Below, piece after piece: positions 8,400-17,095 of a stretch of DNA of 64,000 nt. Source of the DNA: Pseudonocardia cypriaca (GTDB taxonomy: Bacteria; Actinomycetota; Actinomycetes; Mycobacteriales; Pseudonocardiaceae); the NCBI RefSeq assembly GCF_006717045.1, contig NZ_VFPH01000001.1, forward strand, positions 1,054,001-1,118,000. The letters are read 5' to 3'. Within the stretch, counting starts at the first letter, position 1, and every line of letters starts with the position of its first letter. A model generated the notes under the pieces. It saw only the letters and a list, made by a program, of their open reading frames with translations, was not told the DNA's origin and did no database searches. Both the position numbers and the translations under genes were made by a program.

Positions 8400-11189
8400 C
8401 TAGGCGGAAGCCGTCTCCATCCCATTGGTCGGCAGCACATCGCGGAGCTGTCGTCGTGAGCTGATCGAGAGCTTGGTGAAGACCCTGCGCAGGTGCCACT
8501 CGACGGTGCGCGGGCTGAGGAACAGCCGGGCGCCGATCTCCGGGTTCGTCATGCCGTCCCGCACCATCAGCGCGATCTGCCGCTCCTGCGCGGTCAGCTC
8601 GTCGCTCGCCGCGGACTCGGAGCGCTTGCGGACCGTCTCCCCGGCCGCGCGCAACTCACGGCGGGCACGTTCCGCGAACGCCTCCATCCCGGTGGAGACG
8701 AACATGTCGTATGCGGTGCGCAACTGGGTCCGGGCATCGGATCGGCGGACCTGGCGGCGCAGCCACTCGCCGTACAGGAGGTGGGTGCGAGCGAGGTCCG
8801 GCCGCAGCCGGGTACGGCTCAGGTGCTCGACGGCCTCGACGAAAGCGGCCTCGGCACCCGCGCCATCGCTCACCAGGCCCCGGGAGCGCGCCTCGATGCC
8901 GAGGCCCCACAGCTCGTCCGTACCGCGGGTGCTGTCCTGCAGCCGCTCCAGCGCCTCGGCCGCGCCACGGTCGTTGCCGCTCCTGGCAGCCGCTTCGACC
9001 TGCTCGGTCAGCGCCCACGCCGACACGAACAGCTCCGGGGTGTCGTCGGCGGCGAGTTCGGCCGCCACGAAAGCCTCGTCGTAGCGGCCGACGGCGTTCA
9101 GGACGACCGATCTGGCCCAGTGCGCGTACTGGACGGCGGTGCCCTGGCCCTCCGCCGTCGCGTTCGCGACCGTGGCGTCGACGAGCGGGAACGCCTCGCT
9201 CGCCCGACCGCGCAGCGCGGCCAGCACCAACGCGCCGTAGTGCGCGACCTGCGTGCCGGTGGCATCCCGGACCGCATCGGCCTCCGCCTTGAGCGACGAC
9301 GCTCGGGCGAAGTCACCGGCCAGCGCCGCAACCTGGCCGAACACGTTGACGCCGACGGCGAGAACCGCGAGTGCGCCTGCGTCGCGGGCCACCTCGACCT
9401 GGCGGGTGGCGGTTGCCATGCAGGTATCGAAGTCCCATGCGGCAGCGGCCGCCGCCGTCGCGAGCCAGCCCCAGCGGAGCACCTCCGCGATCGAGACGTC
9501 GTCGCCGGCGAACGTGCTCGCGGCCTGCTTCAGCAACGGAACCCCCCTGCCGCGCCCTTCGGTGAACAGCACCGCGAAACCGTCGAGCAGCAGGTCGGAG
9601 GCACGTGTCGAGCCCGCCGGCCGCGGTGCGGCCCTGGCCGCTCGGGACACCTCTCGCATGTCGCCCGTCGTGGCCAACCGCCCCGCGAACAGCGCTGCGC
9701 TCCACGCGTCGAGGTAGGTGTCCCGGGCGAGCCTGGCGTCTAGCGGCTCCAAGGTCTGCGCAGCGCGCAACAGCAGCGGCGGTGCGTCGCTGCCGCGCCG
9801 CTGCGCGAACGCGGCTCCCGCACGCAGCAGGTCGATGCGCGCCCGCCCGAACTCGTCGAGCGCACCGGCCTCTGCTCTGTCGAGCAGTTCGAGCGCGGTC
9901 CCGAACGAACCGGCCGCCAGACCGGCTTGGGCCGCGGACAGGGCACGATCGGTGCGCTGCGCCGGGTCGGGCGTCAGCTCGGCCGAGCGCTGCAGGAATG
10001 CGGCCGCGGCTGCGAGCCCGCCACGTGCCTCGGCCCGGTCGGCGGACTGCTCGAGCTCCGCCGCGACCGCATCGTCGGGTTCCACCGCGGCCGCGGCGAG
10101 GTGCCACGCGCGACGATCGGGATCCGCCCGTGCGTCGGTCACCGCTGCCAGCGCCGAGTGCACTGCTCGCCGATCCGCCGAGTCCGCAGCCCGGTACACG
10201 GCCGACCGCACGAGCGGGTGGCGGAAGCTCATCCGTGCATCCACCGACAGCAGGCCGTCGGTCCCGCCCGCCACGGCCTCGGCCGGCGTCACCCCGAGCC
10301 GCTCCGCCGCGCGCCACACCAGGGCGGGGTCGCCGACCGGCTCGGCTGCCGCGACCAGCAGCAACAGCCGGGAGTCCGCCGGCAGTGCCTCGATCCGCGT
10401 CAGGAAGCTCTGCTCGATGTGCCCGGGCAGCGTGCCGGCCTGCAGCAGGCCGAACCCGCCCGCCATCTGGGTCACGGTCAGCCCGCGCGGCAGCTCGAGC
10501 AAGGCGAGTGGGTTGCCCCGGCTCTCGGCCACGATCCGGTCCCGTATGTGCTGGTCGAGCCTGGAGGGGGTGGCGGATTCCAACAGCGCACGAGCGTCGG
10601 CGACGGGTAGCCCGGTGACCTCGAGCTCCGGCAGACCGCGCAGCTCGGGGCCGGGCTGCCGGGTGCCGAACACGAGGGCGATCGACTCCGCCAGCAGCCG
10701 GCGTGCGACGAAGCCGAGCACCTGCGCCGATGCCCGATCCAGCCACTGGGCGTCGTCGATCACGCACAGCAGCGGGCGGTCCTCCGAGACGTCCGACATC
10801 AGGCTCAACACGGCCAGGCCCACCAGGAAGCGATCCGGTGGGGTTCCCGCTCGGACCCCGAACACCGTCTGGAGCGCCTCGCGCTGCGGATCCGGGAGGT
10901 GCGACAGGCGATCGAGCAGCGGCATGCACAACTGGTGCAAGGTGGCGAACGCCAACTCCATCTCGGACTCCACGCCGGCGGCGCGCAGGACGCGAACGTT
11001 CGTCGTCGAGCTCGCCACGTGGTCGAGGAGCGCGGACTTCCCGACACCGGCGTCGCCGCGCACCACGAGCACGCGGCTCTCGCCGTCCCGCACGGCCGCG
11101 ATCATCTGGTCGAGGGCGGCGGTCTCCGCCCGTCGCCCGAGCAGCCCGGTGCCGTCTCCCCGGAAGCCCTTCCCCCGTTGCTGCCCCAT
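8400..11189 (-). CDS. LuxR-family ATP-binding regulator (LAL type)
   Basis: 929 residues. An N-terminal AAA/STAND ATPase has the Walker A motif GDAGVGKS at 45-52 and a Walker B-like LLCVIDDAQWLD. A long helical TPR-like middle region (~380-850) follows, then a LuxR-type DNA-binding domain near 860-925 (ELTAQERQIALMVRDG, NPEIGARLFLSPRTVEWH). Such LAL proteins activate catabolic or antibiotic genes after binding a ligand and ATP. ATG 11189 is preceded by GGCGGAGG. No divergent target shares its promoter; the gene upstream points the same way, so its regulon is not evident. Confidence 0.95.
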   Translation of the reverse strand: MGQQRGKGFRGDGTGLLGRRAETAALDQMIAAVRDGESRVLVVRGDAGVGKSALLDHVASSTTNVRVLRAAGVESEMELAFATLHQLCMPLLDRLSHLPDPQREALQTVFGVRAGTPPDRFLVGLAVLSLMSDVSEDRPLLCVIDDAQWLDRASAQVLGFVARRLLAESIALVFGTRQPGPELRGLPELEVTGLPVADARALLESATPSRLDQHIRDRIVAESRGNPLALLELPRGLTVTQMAGGFGLLQAGTLPGHIEQSFLTRIEALPADSRLLLLVAAAEPVGDPALVWRAAERLGVTPAEAVAGGTDGLLSVDARMSFRHPLVRSAVYRAADSADRRAVHSALAAVTDARADPDRRAWHLAAAAVEPDDAVAAELEQSADRAEARGGLAAAAAFLQRSAELTPDPAQRTDRALSAAQAGLAAGSFGTALELLDRAEAGALDEFGRARIDLLRAGAAFAQRRGSDAPPLLLRAAQTLEPLDARLARDTYLDAWSAALFAGRLATTGDMREVSRAARAAPRPAGSTRASDLLLDGFAVLFTEGRGRGVPLLKQAASTFAGDDVSIAEVLRWGWLATAAAAAAWDFDTCMATATRQVEVARDAGALAVLAVGVNVFGQVAALAGDFARASSLKAEADAVRDATGTQVAHYGALVLAALRGRASEAFPLVDATVANATAEGQGTAVQYAHWARSVVLNAVGRYDEAFVAAELAADDTPELFVSAWALTEQVEAAARSGNDRGAAEALERLQDSTRGTDELWGLGIEARSRGLVSDGAGAEAAFVEAVEHLSRTRLRPDLARTHLLYGEWLRRQVRRSDARTQLRTAYDMFVSTGMEAFAERARRELRAAGETVRKRSESAASDELTAQERQIALMVRDGMTNPEIGARLFLSPRTVEWHLRRVFTKLSISSRRQLRDVLPTNGMETASA

Positions 11190-11366
11190 CCTCCGCCTTC
11201 TGCCGCAAGCGGTGACATCCCCCGGGCGATCCGCCGACCCGGTCGGGCCGCAGGTCGCGCGGGGGGACTGCCAGCCTAGGGGCGAGCGGGCGGGGTGCCT
11301 ACGGAGTGCGATCCGAAAGACCGCTTCGAGGGGCGAGCATCGGGGGCCGAGCGGGAGCGCGACGTC

Positions 11367-12341
11367 CTATGCGGGGCCGTCTCCGGGAACGCGATGGCTC
11401 GAGCCATCGGTGACGACCGGCCGATCCGTCGGGATCGAGTCGACCACGCGCCGGCCGAGAGATCGTTCGACGTCGCTGTCGGAGTTGAGCCCGAGAGCCT
11501 GCAGCCGCGCCCACTGCGCCTGTTGTGCGGGGCGCCCGAACAGCTCGCGGAAGTCGGCCACGGGACCTGCCAGCTCGCTCTCGGCGGGCAGGGTCACCCG
11601 GTCGACGTAGGACTTGGTACGCGCGATCGCTTCGTGGTCGAAGCGAGCCAGCCGGGAAGCCATCGCGTCGACCTCGGCGTCGAGCCGGTCGTCGTCGATC
11701 GCGCGGTTGACGTACCCGTACTGCTCGGCGCGCGGTCCGTCGACGTCGTCGGCGACGAGCAGGATCTCGAGTGCACGGCCGCGACCCACGAGGCGGGCGA
11801 GCCGGGCCATCGGGGCGCCCCCGGGGACCACGCCGATCGCGACCTCGAACTGGCCGAGCACCGTGTTCTCGCGGGAGGCGAACCGCAGGTCGGCGGCCAG
11901 CACGAACTCGCTCCCCGCACCGCGGGCGCGCCCCCGGATCGCGGCGATGCTGACCACCGGGGCGCGGGACAGGCGGAGGAGGAGATCCGACCACGCTGGC
12001 AGCCCGGTCGGCCCGACTCCCAGCGCCGCGGTTCTACCGGGGTCGTTCTCCACGTCGTAGTGGGCGAGGAAGAACTCGGCGTCGGCGCTGGTGAAGACGA
12101 CGACCTTGAGGTCGGGATCCCGCTCGATCAGGCCGACGAGCTCGGCGAGCTCGGCGACCGTGGTCGCGGTGATCGTGTTGATCGGAGGGTGGTCGAAGGT
12201 GACGTGCCAGTAGCCCGGGCTCCGGCGGGTGACGCGCAGGTGGCTCCAGGAGCGTGACCACGCTCCGGAGGTGGCGGTCGGCGTCGGGCCACTGATCGGC
12301 ACGCCACTGATCGGCACGCCACTGATCGGCATGGTGCTCAT
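11367..12341 (-). CDS. Enoyl-CoA hydratase/isomerase (crotonase) family protein
   Basis: 324 residues, longer than the usual 260 because of a repetitive N-terminus and a C-terminal tail. Crotonase elements are DHPPINTIT, the oxyanion-hole segment RGRARGAGSEFVLAADLRFAS and QFEVAIGVVPGG. Glutamates sit at both catalytic positions of hydratases (SEF and FEV). The substrate is not evident and no acyl-CoA ligase or dehydrogenase is adjacent. The start at 12341 is followed by three copies of a PISGV/PISG repeat; an alternative ATG lies at 12332. It is probably co-transcribed with the SDR upstream (55-base gap). Confidence 0.88.
   Translation of the reverse strand: MSTMPISGVPISGVPISGPTPTATSGAWSRSWSHLRVTRRSPGYWHVTFDHPPINTITATTVAELAELVGLIERDPDLKVVVFTSADAEFFLAHYDVENDPGRTAALGVGPTGLPAWSDLLLRLSRAPVVSIAAIRGRARGAGSEFVLAADLRFASRENTVLGQFEVAIGVVPGGAPMARLARLVGRGRALEILLVADDVDGPRAEQYGYVNRAIDDDRLDAEVDAMASRLARFDHEAIARTKSYVDRVTLPAESELAGPVADFRELFGRPAQQAQWARLQALGLNSDSDVERSLGRRVVDSIPTDRPVVTDGSSHRVPGDGPA
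12289..12333 (-). repeat. Three 15-bp in-frame tandem copies at the crotonase N-terminus
   Basis: The unit CCACTGATCGGCACG occurs three times; the last copy differs by one base. It encodes a repeated PISGV segment directly after the start codon and makes the N-terminus longer than in relatives. Confidence 0.9.
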
Positions 12342-12396
12342 GCGGGCCTTCCCTGCAAGTGCGGTGGTGGAGGAGGGGTGTTTCCGCGTCGCCGGC

Positions 12397-13152
12397 TCAG
12401 ATGACCTGCTGGCCGCCGTCCACGTCGAAGGTCGCGCCGGTCAGGGCCGTGTTGGCCATGATGTGCACGGCGAGCGCGGCGACGTCCTCCGGCACGACGA
12501 CGCGGCGGATCGGAAGGGTGGCGCGGAGGTGCGCGCGGCGCTCGTCGAGGTCATCGCCGAGCAAGGACGCCGAGAGGGGCGTGTCCACGAAGCCGGCTGC
12601 GACGAGGTTGACGCGGACCGGCGCGAGCTCGAGCGCCAGGTTGGCCGTGAGCGCCGGCAGCCCCGCGGTGAGGAGTGCGGTGAGGCTGATCCCGACAGCC
12701 GGCCGCCTGCCACCGGTTCCGCTCATGAGCAGGAGCGCGCCGCCGGGCCGCACCGTCCGGGCCGCGTGCCGGGCGACCTCGAGGGTGAGCCGGACGTGGT
12801 CGGCGACGTAGCGGGTGGCGTCCGCCACGTCCATGTCGGCCAGCGGCGCGTAGTACGGGCCGCCCGCGGTGACCAGGACGTGGTCGACGGGCGCCGGAAG
12901 GGACCGGAAGAAGGCGTCGAGGTGGTCGGGGTCGTGGGCGTCGAACGCCGCGTGCCGCTGCGCGCCGAGATCGGCTGCGGCGTGTCGGAGGCGTTCCGGG
13001 TCCCGGCCCGTGAGGACGATCTGGGCGCCTTCGGCGCGGGCGGACCGGGCCGTCTCGAGCCCGATCCCGGAGCTACCGCCGATGACGACGACGGTCTGCC
13101 CGAGCAGGCTCGGCTTTCGCACGGCGGTCGCACTACCGGTGAGAGTGGTCAT
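12397..13152 (-). CDS. Short-chain dehydrogenase/reductase (SDR) with atypical active site
   Basis: About 251 residues with the Rossmann nucleotide motif GGSSGIG, an NNAG-position segment reading VTAGGPYY, and a C-terminal FDVDGGQQ. The usual YxxxK is not obvious: after the MSGTGGRR segment the sequence reads AVGISLTALLTAGLPALT, as in divergent SDRs lacking the tyrosine. ATG 13152 has GGAAGG upstream; the longer frame is unlikely. The arginine in TGRDPERL suggests NADP(H) preference. A redox role is likely, but weak or altered catalysis is possible. It precedes the crotonase gene on the same strand. Confidence 0.87.
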   Translation of the reverse strand: MTTLTGSATAVRKPSLLGQTVVVIGGSSGIGLETARSARAEGAQIVLTGRDPERLRHAAADLGAQRHAAFDAHDPDHLDAFFRSLPAPVDHVLVTAGGPYYAPLADMDVADATRYVADHVRLTLEVARHAARTVRPGGALLLMSGTGGRRPAVGISLTALLTAGLPALTANLALELAPVRVNLVAAGFVDTPLSASLLGDDLDERRAHLRATLPIRRVVVPEDVAALAVHIMANTALTGATFDVDGGQQVI

Positions 13153-13285
13153 GGTGCCTTCCGATGTCGGGGACGTCGAGGTCTTCGGATCCAGCGTCCG
13201 GTGGCGGGCGCCCCACCAGGCCGCCGGATCGACGGGGGCGGACCAGTAGCACGGGTAGAGCCACTCCACGGCCGCCTCCGTCTTC

Positions 13286-14662
13286 TCAACCGGCCGATGC
13301 GGCGCCGACCGCGCTCCCGGCGCGGTCGACCAGGGCGTCGAGCTCGCGCAGCGCCTGGAAGACCGCCTCGGAGAACGTCGGGAACGGCTGGATGACGTCG
13401 AGCAGGACCGGCAGCGGGGTACGGGCGCGGATGGCCAGGGTCACCTGCTGGAGCCATTCGCCCGCCTCCGGACCCAGTGCGTGGGCGCCGGTGAGCCGGG
13501 CGCCGTCCGAGACCAGGGTCAGGAAGCCGGGCTGCGTGTCGTAGGCCCGCGTGTAGGTCGACGTCCGGGGGATCCCCGCGAGCGCGACGGTCACCACGAA
13601 CGGTCCGTCGGCCTCGCCCACCGACGCGGCCTGGGGATCGCAGAAGATCACGCGGGGGACCGCCTCGTAGTGCGCCTCGCGGGGTCGGCCGAGGATGTTC
13701 GAGGCCGCCACGCGCCCCTGGTACTCGCCGACGTGGGTCAGCTGCCACAGCCCGGTGACGTCACCGATCGCCCACAGCCGCGGTCCGGCAGCCATCCGGG
13801 CGTCCACGGCGATCCCGCGTGGGTCGGCCGCGATGCCGACCGTCTCGAGACCGATGTCCACGACCCGGGGACGCCGCCCGGTCGCGACGAGGAGGCGGTC
13901 GCCGCGGGCCTCTGACCCGTCCGCGAACTCCAGGACGTACTCCGTGCCGTCCCGGCGGGCCGCCGTCGGCGCGCGGCCGAACCGGAGCTCGACGCCGTCG
14001 CCCCGGAGTGCCTCGGCGACGCCCTCCCCGAGACGTCGCGGTTCCCGCGGCAGCAGGTGATCACCGCGCTCGACGAGCGTGACCGACGCACCCAGCCGAG
14101 AGATCGCTTGTGCCATCTCGACGCCGATGGGTCCGCCTCCGAGCACGAGGAGCCGGGGTGGCACCTCGGTCAGCCCGGTGACTTCGCGGTCGGTCCACAC
14201 ACCCGGCAGCTCGCGGAGGCCGGGCACGGGCGGGATCGCCGCGTCGGAGCCGGTGGCGACGACGACGTGCTCGGCGGTGTGGGTCGTGCCGTCGACGACG
14301 ACCGTGCCCGGGCCGTCGAGGCGGCCGTGCCCGCGCACGACGTCGATCCCGGCGCCGCGCGCCCACGCGACCTGTCCGGCGTCGTCGTAGTTCGACACCA
14401 TGAAGTCGCGCCAGGCCAAAGCCGCCGGGACGTCAATGGCCCCGGTGATCGCTTCCCGGGCGCCCGGCGCGGTGCGCGCCGCCGCGAGCACCTCGCCCGG
14501 GCGCAGCAGGGTCTTGGACGGGATGCAGCCCCAGTAGGAGCACTCGCCGCCGAGCAGCTCGCGCTCGACGACGGCGACGCGCAGGCCGCCAGCGGCCAGT
14601 GCCGCGGCACAGTGCTCCCCGGGCGCTCCACCACCGAGGACGATCACGTCGTAGTCGCTCAT
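13286..14662 (-). CDS. FAD-dependent pyridine nucleotide-disulfide oxidoreductase (Lpd/MerA-like)
   Basis: 458 residues: N-terminal FAD motif VIVLGGGAPGEHCA, redox-active pair C41/C46 in GGECSYWGCIPSK, central NAD(P)H motif VLGGGPIGVEMA, FAD-contacting WAIGDVTG and a dimerisation domain. In classical lipoamide dehydrogenase a catalytic HxxxxE ends the protein. Here the site reads VIQPFPTFSE, with Gln at 425 in place of His, so it is not a standard lipoamide dehydrogenase. It may reduce a small disulfide, quinone or metal ion. The stop of the 62-residue gene upstream overlaps its ATG. It shares a unit with a glyoxalase-like protein, suggesting detoxification. Confidence 0.93.
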   Translation of the reverse strand: MSDYDVIVLGGGAPGEHCAAALAAGGLRVAVVERELLGGECSYWGCIPSKTLLRPGEVLAAARTAPGAREAITGAIDVPAALAWRDFMVSNYDDAGQVAWARGAGIDVVRGHGRLDGPGTVVVDGTTHTAEHVVVATGSDAAIPPVPGLRELPGVWTDREVTGLTEVPPRLLVLGGGPIGVEMAQAISRLGASVTLVERGDHLLPREPRRLGEGVAEALRGDGVELRFGRAPTAARRDGTEYVLEFADGSEARGDRLLVATGRRPRVVDIGLETVGIAADPRGIAVDARMAAGPRLWAIGDVTGLWQLTHVGEYQGRVAASNILGRPREAHYEAVPRVIFCDPQAASVGEADGPFVVTVALAGIPRTSTYTRAYDTQPGFLTLVSDGARLTGAHALGPEAGEWLQQVTLAIRARTPLPVLLDVIQPFPTFSEAVFQALRELDALVDRAGSAVGAASAG

Positions 14663-14847
14663 CGGCGCGCCGCCTCCAGGACCGCGGACGCGTCGGCGTA
14701 CGCCTCGTCCGGAGCTCGGCCCCGCCGGCGGGCCACGATGAAGGCCGCGTACCAGTCGGCCCAGTGGTGCTTCGGAGCCGACGGTTCGTAGCGCCCGTGC
14801 TGCTCCTCGGCCTCGCGCAGGAGCTCGGCCAGGCTCGTCACGTCCAT
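14659..14847 (-). CDS. Small conserved actinobacterial protein linked to VOC proteins
   Basis: 62 residues, reading LAELLREAEEQHGRYE then PKHHWADWYAAFIVARRRG and a C-terminal helix. I recognise this pattern (EAEEHHG ... APKHDWWDWYA) as a short conserved protein or domain that often accompanies glyoxalase/VOC proteins in actinobacteria, sometimes fused to them. Its function is unknown. It lies 10 bases after the VOC gene and overlaps the disulfide-reductase start by ATGA, so the three genes are translated as a unit. Histidines and tryptophans are abundant for its size. Confidence 0.8.
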   Translation of the reverse strand: MDVTSLAELLREAEEQHGRYEPSAPKHHWADWYAAFIVARRRGRAPDEAYADASAVLEAARR

Positions 14848-14857
14848 CGCGGCGTCC

Positions 14858-15310
14858 TCAGTCCCGGCCCGGCAGGCGGGTGGTGATCTCCTGCACGATC
14901 CAGCCGTTGCCGTCCGGGTCGTCGAACGTCACGAACGACCCGTAGGTCTGTCGCTCCGGGCTCGGTCCCGGTACCCGCCCGGCCGCCCCCGCGGGCCGGA
15001 ACCGCGCCCCCAGCCCCGCTTCGTGGAAGACCTCGCTGACCCGGGCGCCGCGCTCCGCGAGCTCGGCCCTGGCCGCCTCGATGTCGTCGACCACGAGGTA
15101 CATGCCTCGTAGGGAGCCGGGCTGCGCGGAGGTGACGCCGACGCCGAACTGGATCGAACCCGCCGAACCCGGCGGCGTCAGCTGCACGATGCGGAAGTCC
15201 TCGTCGGCGACGAAGTCGGCGTCCTCCCGCCAGCCCAGCGCCTTGTAGAACTGCTTGGCCCGGTCGACGTCCGAGACGGGCACGACGACGACCTCGAGTT
15301 TCATGTCCAC
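14858..15310 (-). CDS. VOC superfamily (glyoxalase/bleomycin-resistance-like) protein
   Basis: 150 residues with two beta-alpha-beta-beta-beta modules: VVVPVSDVDRAKQFYKALGW at the N-terminus and a second half ending TFDDPDGNGWIVQEI. These are the fold and C-terminal signature of the VOC superfamily. The glutamate in QEI is a probable metal ligand. It may be a lyase, epimerase or drug-binding protein; the sequence does not distinguish. GTG 15310 is chosen because GAGGAGC sits seven bases upstream; ATG 15304 is the alternative. First gene of a three-gene unit with the 62-residue protein and the disulfide reductase. Confidence 0.88.
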   Translation of the reverse strand: MDMKLEVVVVPVSDVDRAKQFYKALGWREDADFVADEDFRIVQLTPPGSAGSIQFGVGVTSAQPGSLRGMYLVVDDIEAARAELAERGARVSEVFHEAGLGARFRPAGAAGRVPGPSPERQTYGSFVTFDDPDGNGWIVQEITTRLPGRD

Positions 15311-15387
15311 AGCCAGAGCTCCTCGTCTTCGTGAGCACCGGCACGGGAGTCCGTGCCTGCCCCGCTCACACTGCCGCGGCCCGGGCT

Positions 15388-15443
15388 ACTCCGACCCAGG
15401 GAAACTCCCTGGACCGCCCGCTACCAGGCAAGGGCGTCGGAGT
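15388..15443 (-). other. Nested stem-loop between SDR and VOC genes
   Basis: An outer pair ACTCCGAC (15388-15395)/GTCGGAGT (15436-15443) encloses an inner hairpin CCAGGGA-aac-TCCCTGG (15396-15412). It lies in the leader of the VOC transcript or the tail of the SDR transcript. No T-tract follows, so it may be a processing or attenuation structure rather than a simple terminator. Confidence 0.5.
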
Positions 15444-15457
15444 GAGGTGTCGGGGAC

Positions 15458-16207
15458 TCAGACCTGTGCGTACCCACCGTCGATGAACCACTCGGCGCCG
15501 TTGACGTAGGTGGCGGCGTCCGACGCCAGGAGTGTCGCGGCCTCGGCGATCTCGTCTGGATCACCGATGCGCCCGAGCGGCACTGCGTCGGCGAACCGGT
15601 CCACGAACGCGGTCTGCTCGTCCTCGGGCACGAGACCGAGCAGCGCGGGTGTCCTGGTCGGCCCCGGGCTCAGCACGTTCACCCGGAAGCCGTTCGCCTT
15701 CGTGTTGAGCGTCCAGCTGCGCGCGAAGTTGCGCAGCGCTGCCTTGGTGGCGCCGTAGACCTCCAGACCCGGATCCGGACGCACGGACGTGGTCGATCCG
15801 ATCAGGACCACGGATGCTCCCGGCGACAACAGCGGCATCGCCTTCTGCACGCCGAAGACGGCCCCCTTCACGTTGGTGGCGAACATGGCGTCGAACTGCT
15901 CCTCCGTGATGTCGCCGAGAGCGGCGGTGGTGGCGCCGGCGGCATTGGCCACCAGGACGTCGATCCGGCCCGCCCGCTCCTTCACGACGTCGTAGAGCCG
16001 GTCGAGGTCGGCCAGGTCACCCACGTCGCACTGCACGGCGACGGCCTGCGATCCGAGCTCGGCTGCAGTCGTGTCGAGCTGCCTCCGACGGCGCCCTGTG
16101 ACGAACACCTGCGCGCCCTCCGCTACGAAGCGACGGGCGATGGCCAGCCCGATCCCGCTCGTGCCGCCGGTGATCACGGCTACCTTGCCCGCCAGTTGCT
16201 CACTCAT
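15458..16207 (-). CDS. SDR family NAD(P)-dependent oxidoreductase (FabG-like)
   Basis: 249 residues: nucleotide motif TGGTSGIG, TGRRRRQL (NADP-type arginines), NAAG equivalent VANAAGATT, catalytic segment IGSTTSV with Y-x-x-x-K in EVYGATKAALR, and C-terminal FIDGGYAQV. A classical SDR of about 250 residues that reduces a carbonyl or oxidises an alcohol; the substrate is unknown. It follows a very similar SDR on the same strand with 58 bases between them and no promoter-like palindrome, so the two are probably one operon controlled by the TetR at 17096. Confidence 0.92.
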   Translation of the reverse strand: MSEQLAGKVAVITGGTSGIGLAIARRFVAEGAQVFVTGRRRRQLDTTAAELGSQAVAVQCDVGDLADLDRLYDVVKERAGRIDVLVANAAGATTAALGDITEEQFDAMFATNVKGAVFGVQKAMPLLSPGASVVLIGSTTSVRPDPGLEVYGATKAALRNFARSWTLNTKANGFRVNVLSPGPTRTPALLGLVPEDEQTAFVDRFADAVPLGRIGDPDEIAEAATLLASDAATYVNGAEWFIDGGYAQV

Positions 16208-16265
16208 TCGTTCCTCGGTTCCGATGTTCGGCGTGTGCTGCGAGGTTGGGGACGGACGGTCCGGG

Positions 16266-17003
16266 TCAGATCTGGTTCATCCCGCCGTCGACGTAGAGGT
16301 TGGCGCCGTAGACGAAGCTGCTCTCCTGCGAGGCGAGGAAGAGCACCGCGGCGGCGATCTCGCCCGGGTCGGCGATCCGCTTGGCGGGCAGTGCGGCCCC
16401 GATCGCCGCCTTCATCTCCTCGGCGCGCTCGCCGAAGAGATCGAACAGCGGGGTGTCGGCCGGGCCCGGTGAGATCACGTTGATCCGGATGCCTCGACCG
16501 ACGAGCTCGTTGGCCCAGGTGCGCCCGTAGGCCCGCACGGCCGCCTTCGACGCCCCGTAGGCGCCGAAGCGCTCTGTGCCGCTCTCGGCGCTGGTGGAGG
16601 CGGTGAGGATCACCGATGCGCCGTCGTTGAGCAGGGGGAGTGCCTTCTGCACGGTGAGGAAGGTGCCCTTGACGTTGATGTCGAAGATCCGGTCGTGGTC
16701 CTCCTCGGTGAGCTCGTCCAACCTCGCGAGGTGGTTGATACCCGCGTTGGCGAACAGCACGTCCAGGCCGTTCCCGCGCTCGCGCACGCGCTCGTACAGG
16801 CGGTCGACGTCGGCCGCGACGCTGACGTCCCCTGCCACCGCGGTGGCGTTGCCGATCGCGGCGACGGCCTTCTGCAGCTCGGTCTCGCGCCGCCCGGTGA
16901 CGAACACGTGCGCGCCCTCCGCCGCGAGTCGCTCCGCGGTCGCCAGGCCGATCCCGCTGCTGCCACCGGTCACAACCGCTGTCTTGCCCTCGAACTGACC
17001 CAT
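16266..17003 (-). CDS. SDR family NAD(P)-dependent oxidoreductase (FabG-like), first of a pair
   Basis: 245 residues with TGGSSGIG, TGRRETEL, FANAGINHL, TASTSAES and the catalytic YGASK, ending LYVDGGMNQI. It is clearly paralogous to the SDR just downstream. ATG 17003 is preceded by GGGAGGTCAC, fixing the start. It is divergent from a TetR gene with a 10-base palindrome between them, an arrangement common for SDRs removing reactive carbonyls or processing a substrate sensed by TetR. The substrate cannot be read from sequence. Confidence 0.93.
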   Translation of the reverse strand: MGQFEGKTAVVTGGSSGIGLATAERLAAEGAHVFVTGRRETELQKAVAAIGNATAVAGDVSVAADVDRLYERVRERGNGLDVLFANAGINHLARLDELTEEDHDRIFDINVKGTFLTVQKALPLLNDGASVILTASTSAESGTERFGAYGASKAAVRAYGRTWANELVGRGIRINVISPGPADTPLFDLFGERAEEMKAAIGAALPAKRIADPGEIAAAVLFLASQESSFVYGANLYVDGGMNQI

Positions 17004-17029
17004 GGCCTGTGACCTCCCAAAATTTAAGC

Positions 17030-17039
17030 ACCGATCGGT
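17030..17039. promoter_or_regulatory. Palindromic operator candidate ACCGATCGGT
   Basis: A perfect 10-base palindrome between the divergent SDR and TetR genes, 27 bases before the SDR start. ACCGATCGGT-like cores are common TetR-family sites, so it is probably bound by the TetR encoded at 17096. Confidence 0.6.
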
Positions 17040-17095
17040 ACAGAAGGAACGTAGCACGGCGGAGGTCCGACGCTGCCGGGACTATGCTCGGCGTC

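Noticed and set aside
8400..11189. LAL regulator as activator of a neighbouring biosynthetic cluster
   Set aside because: No polyketide, peptide or other biosynthetic genes are in the flanking regions, and no shared promoter points to a target.
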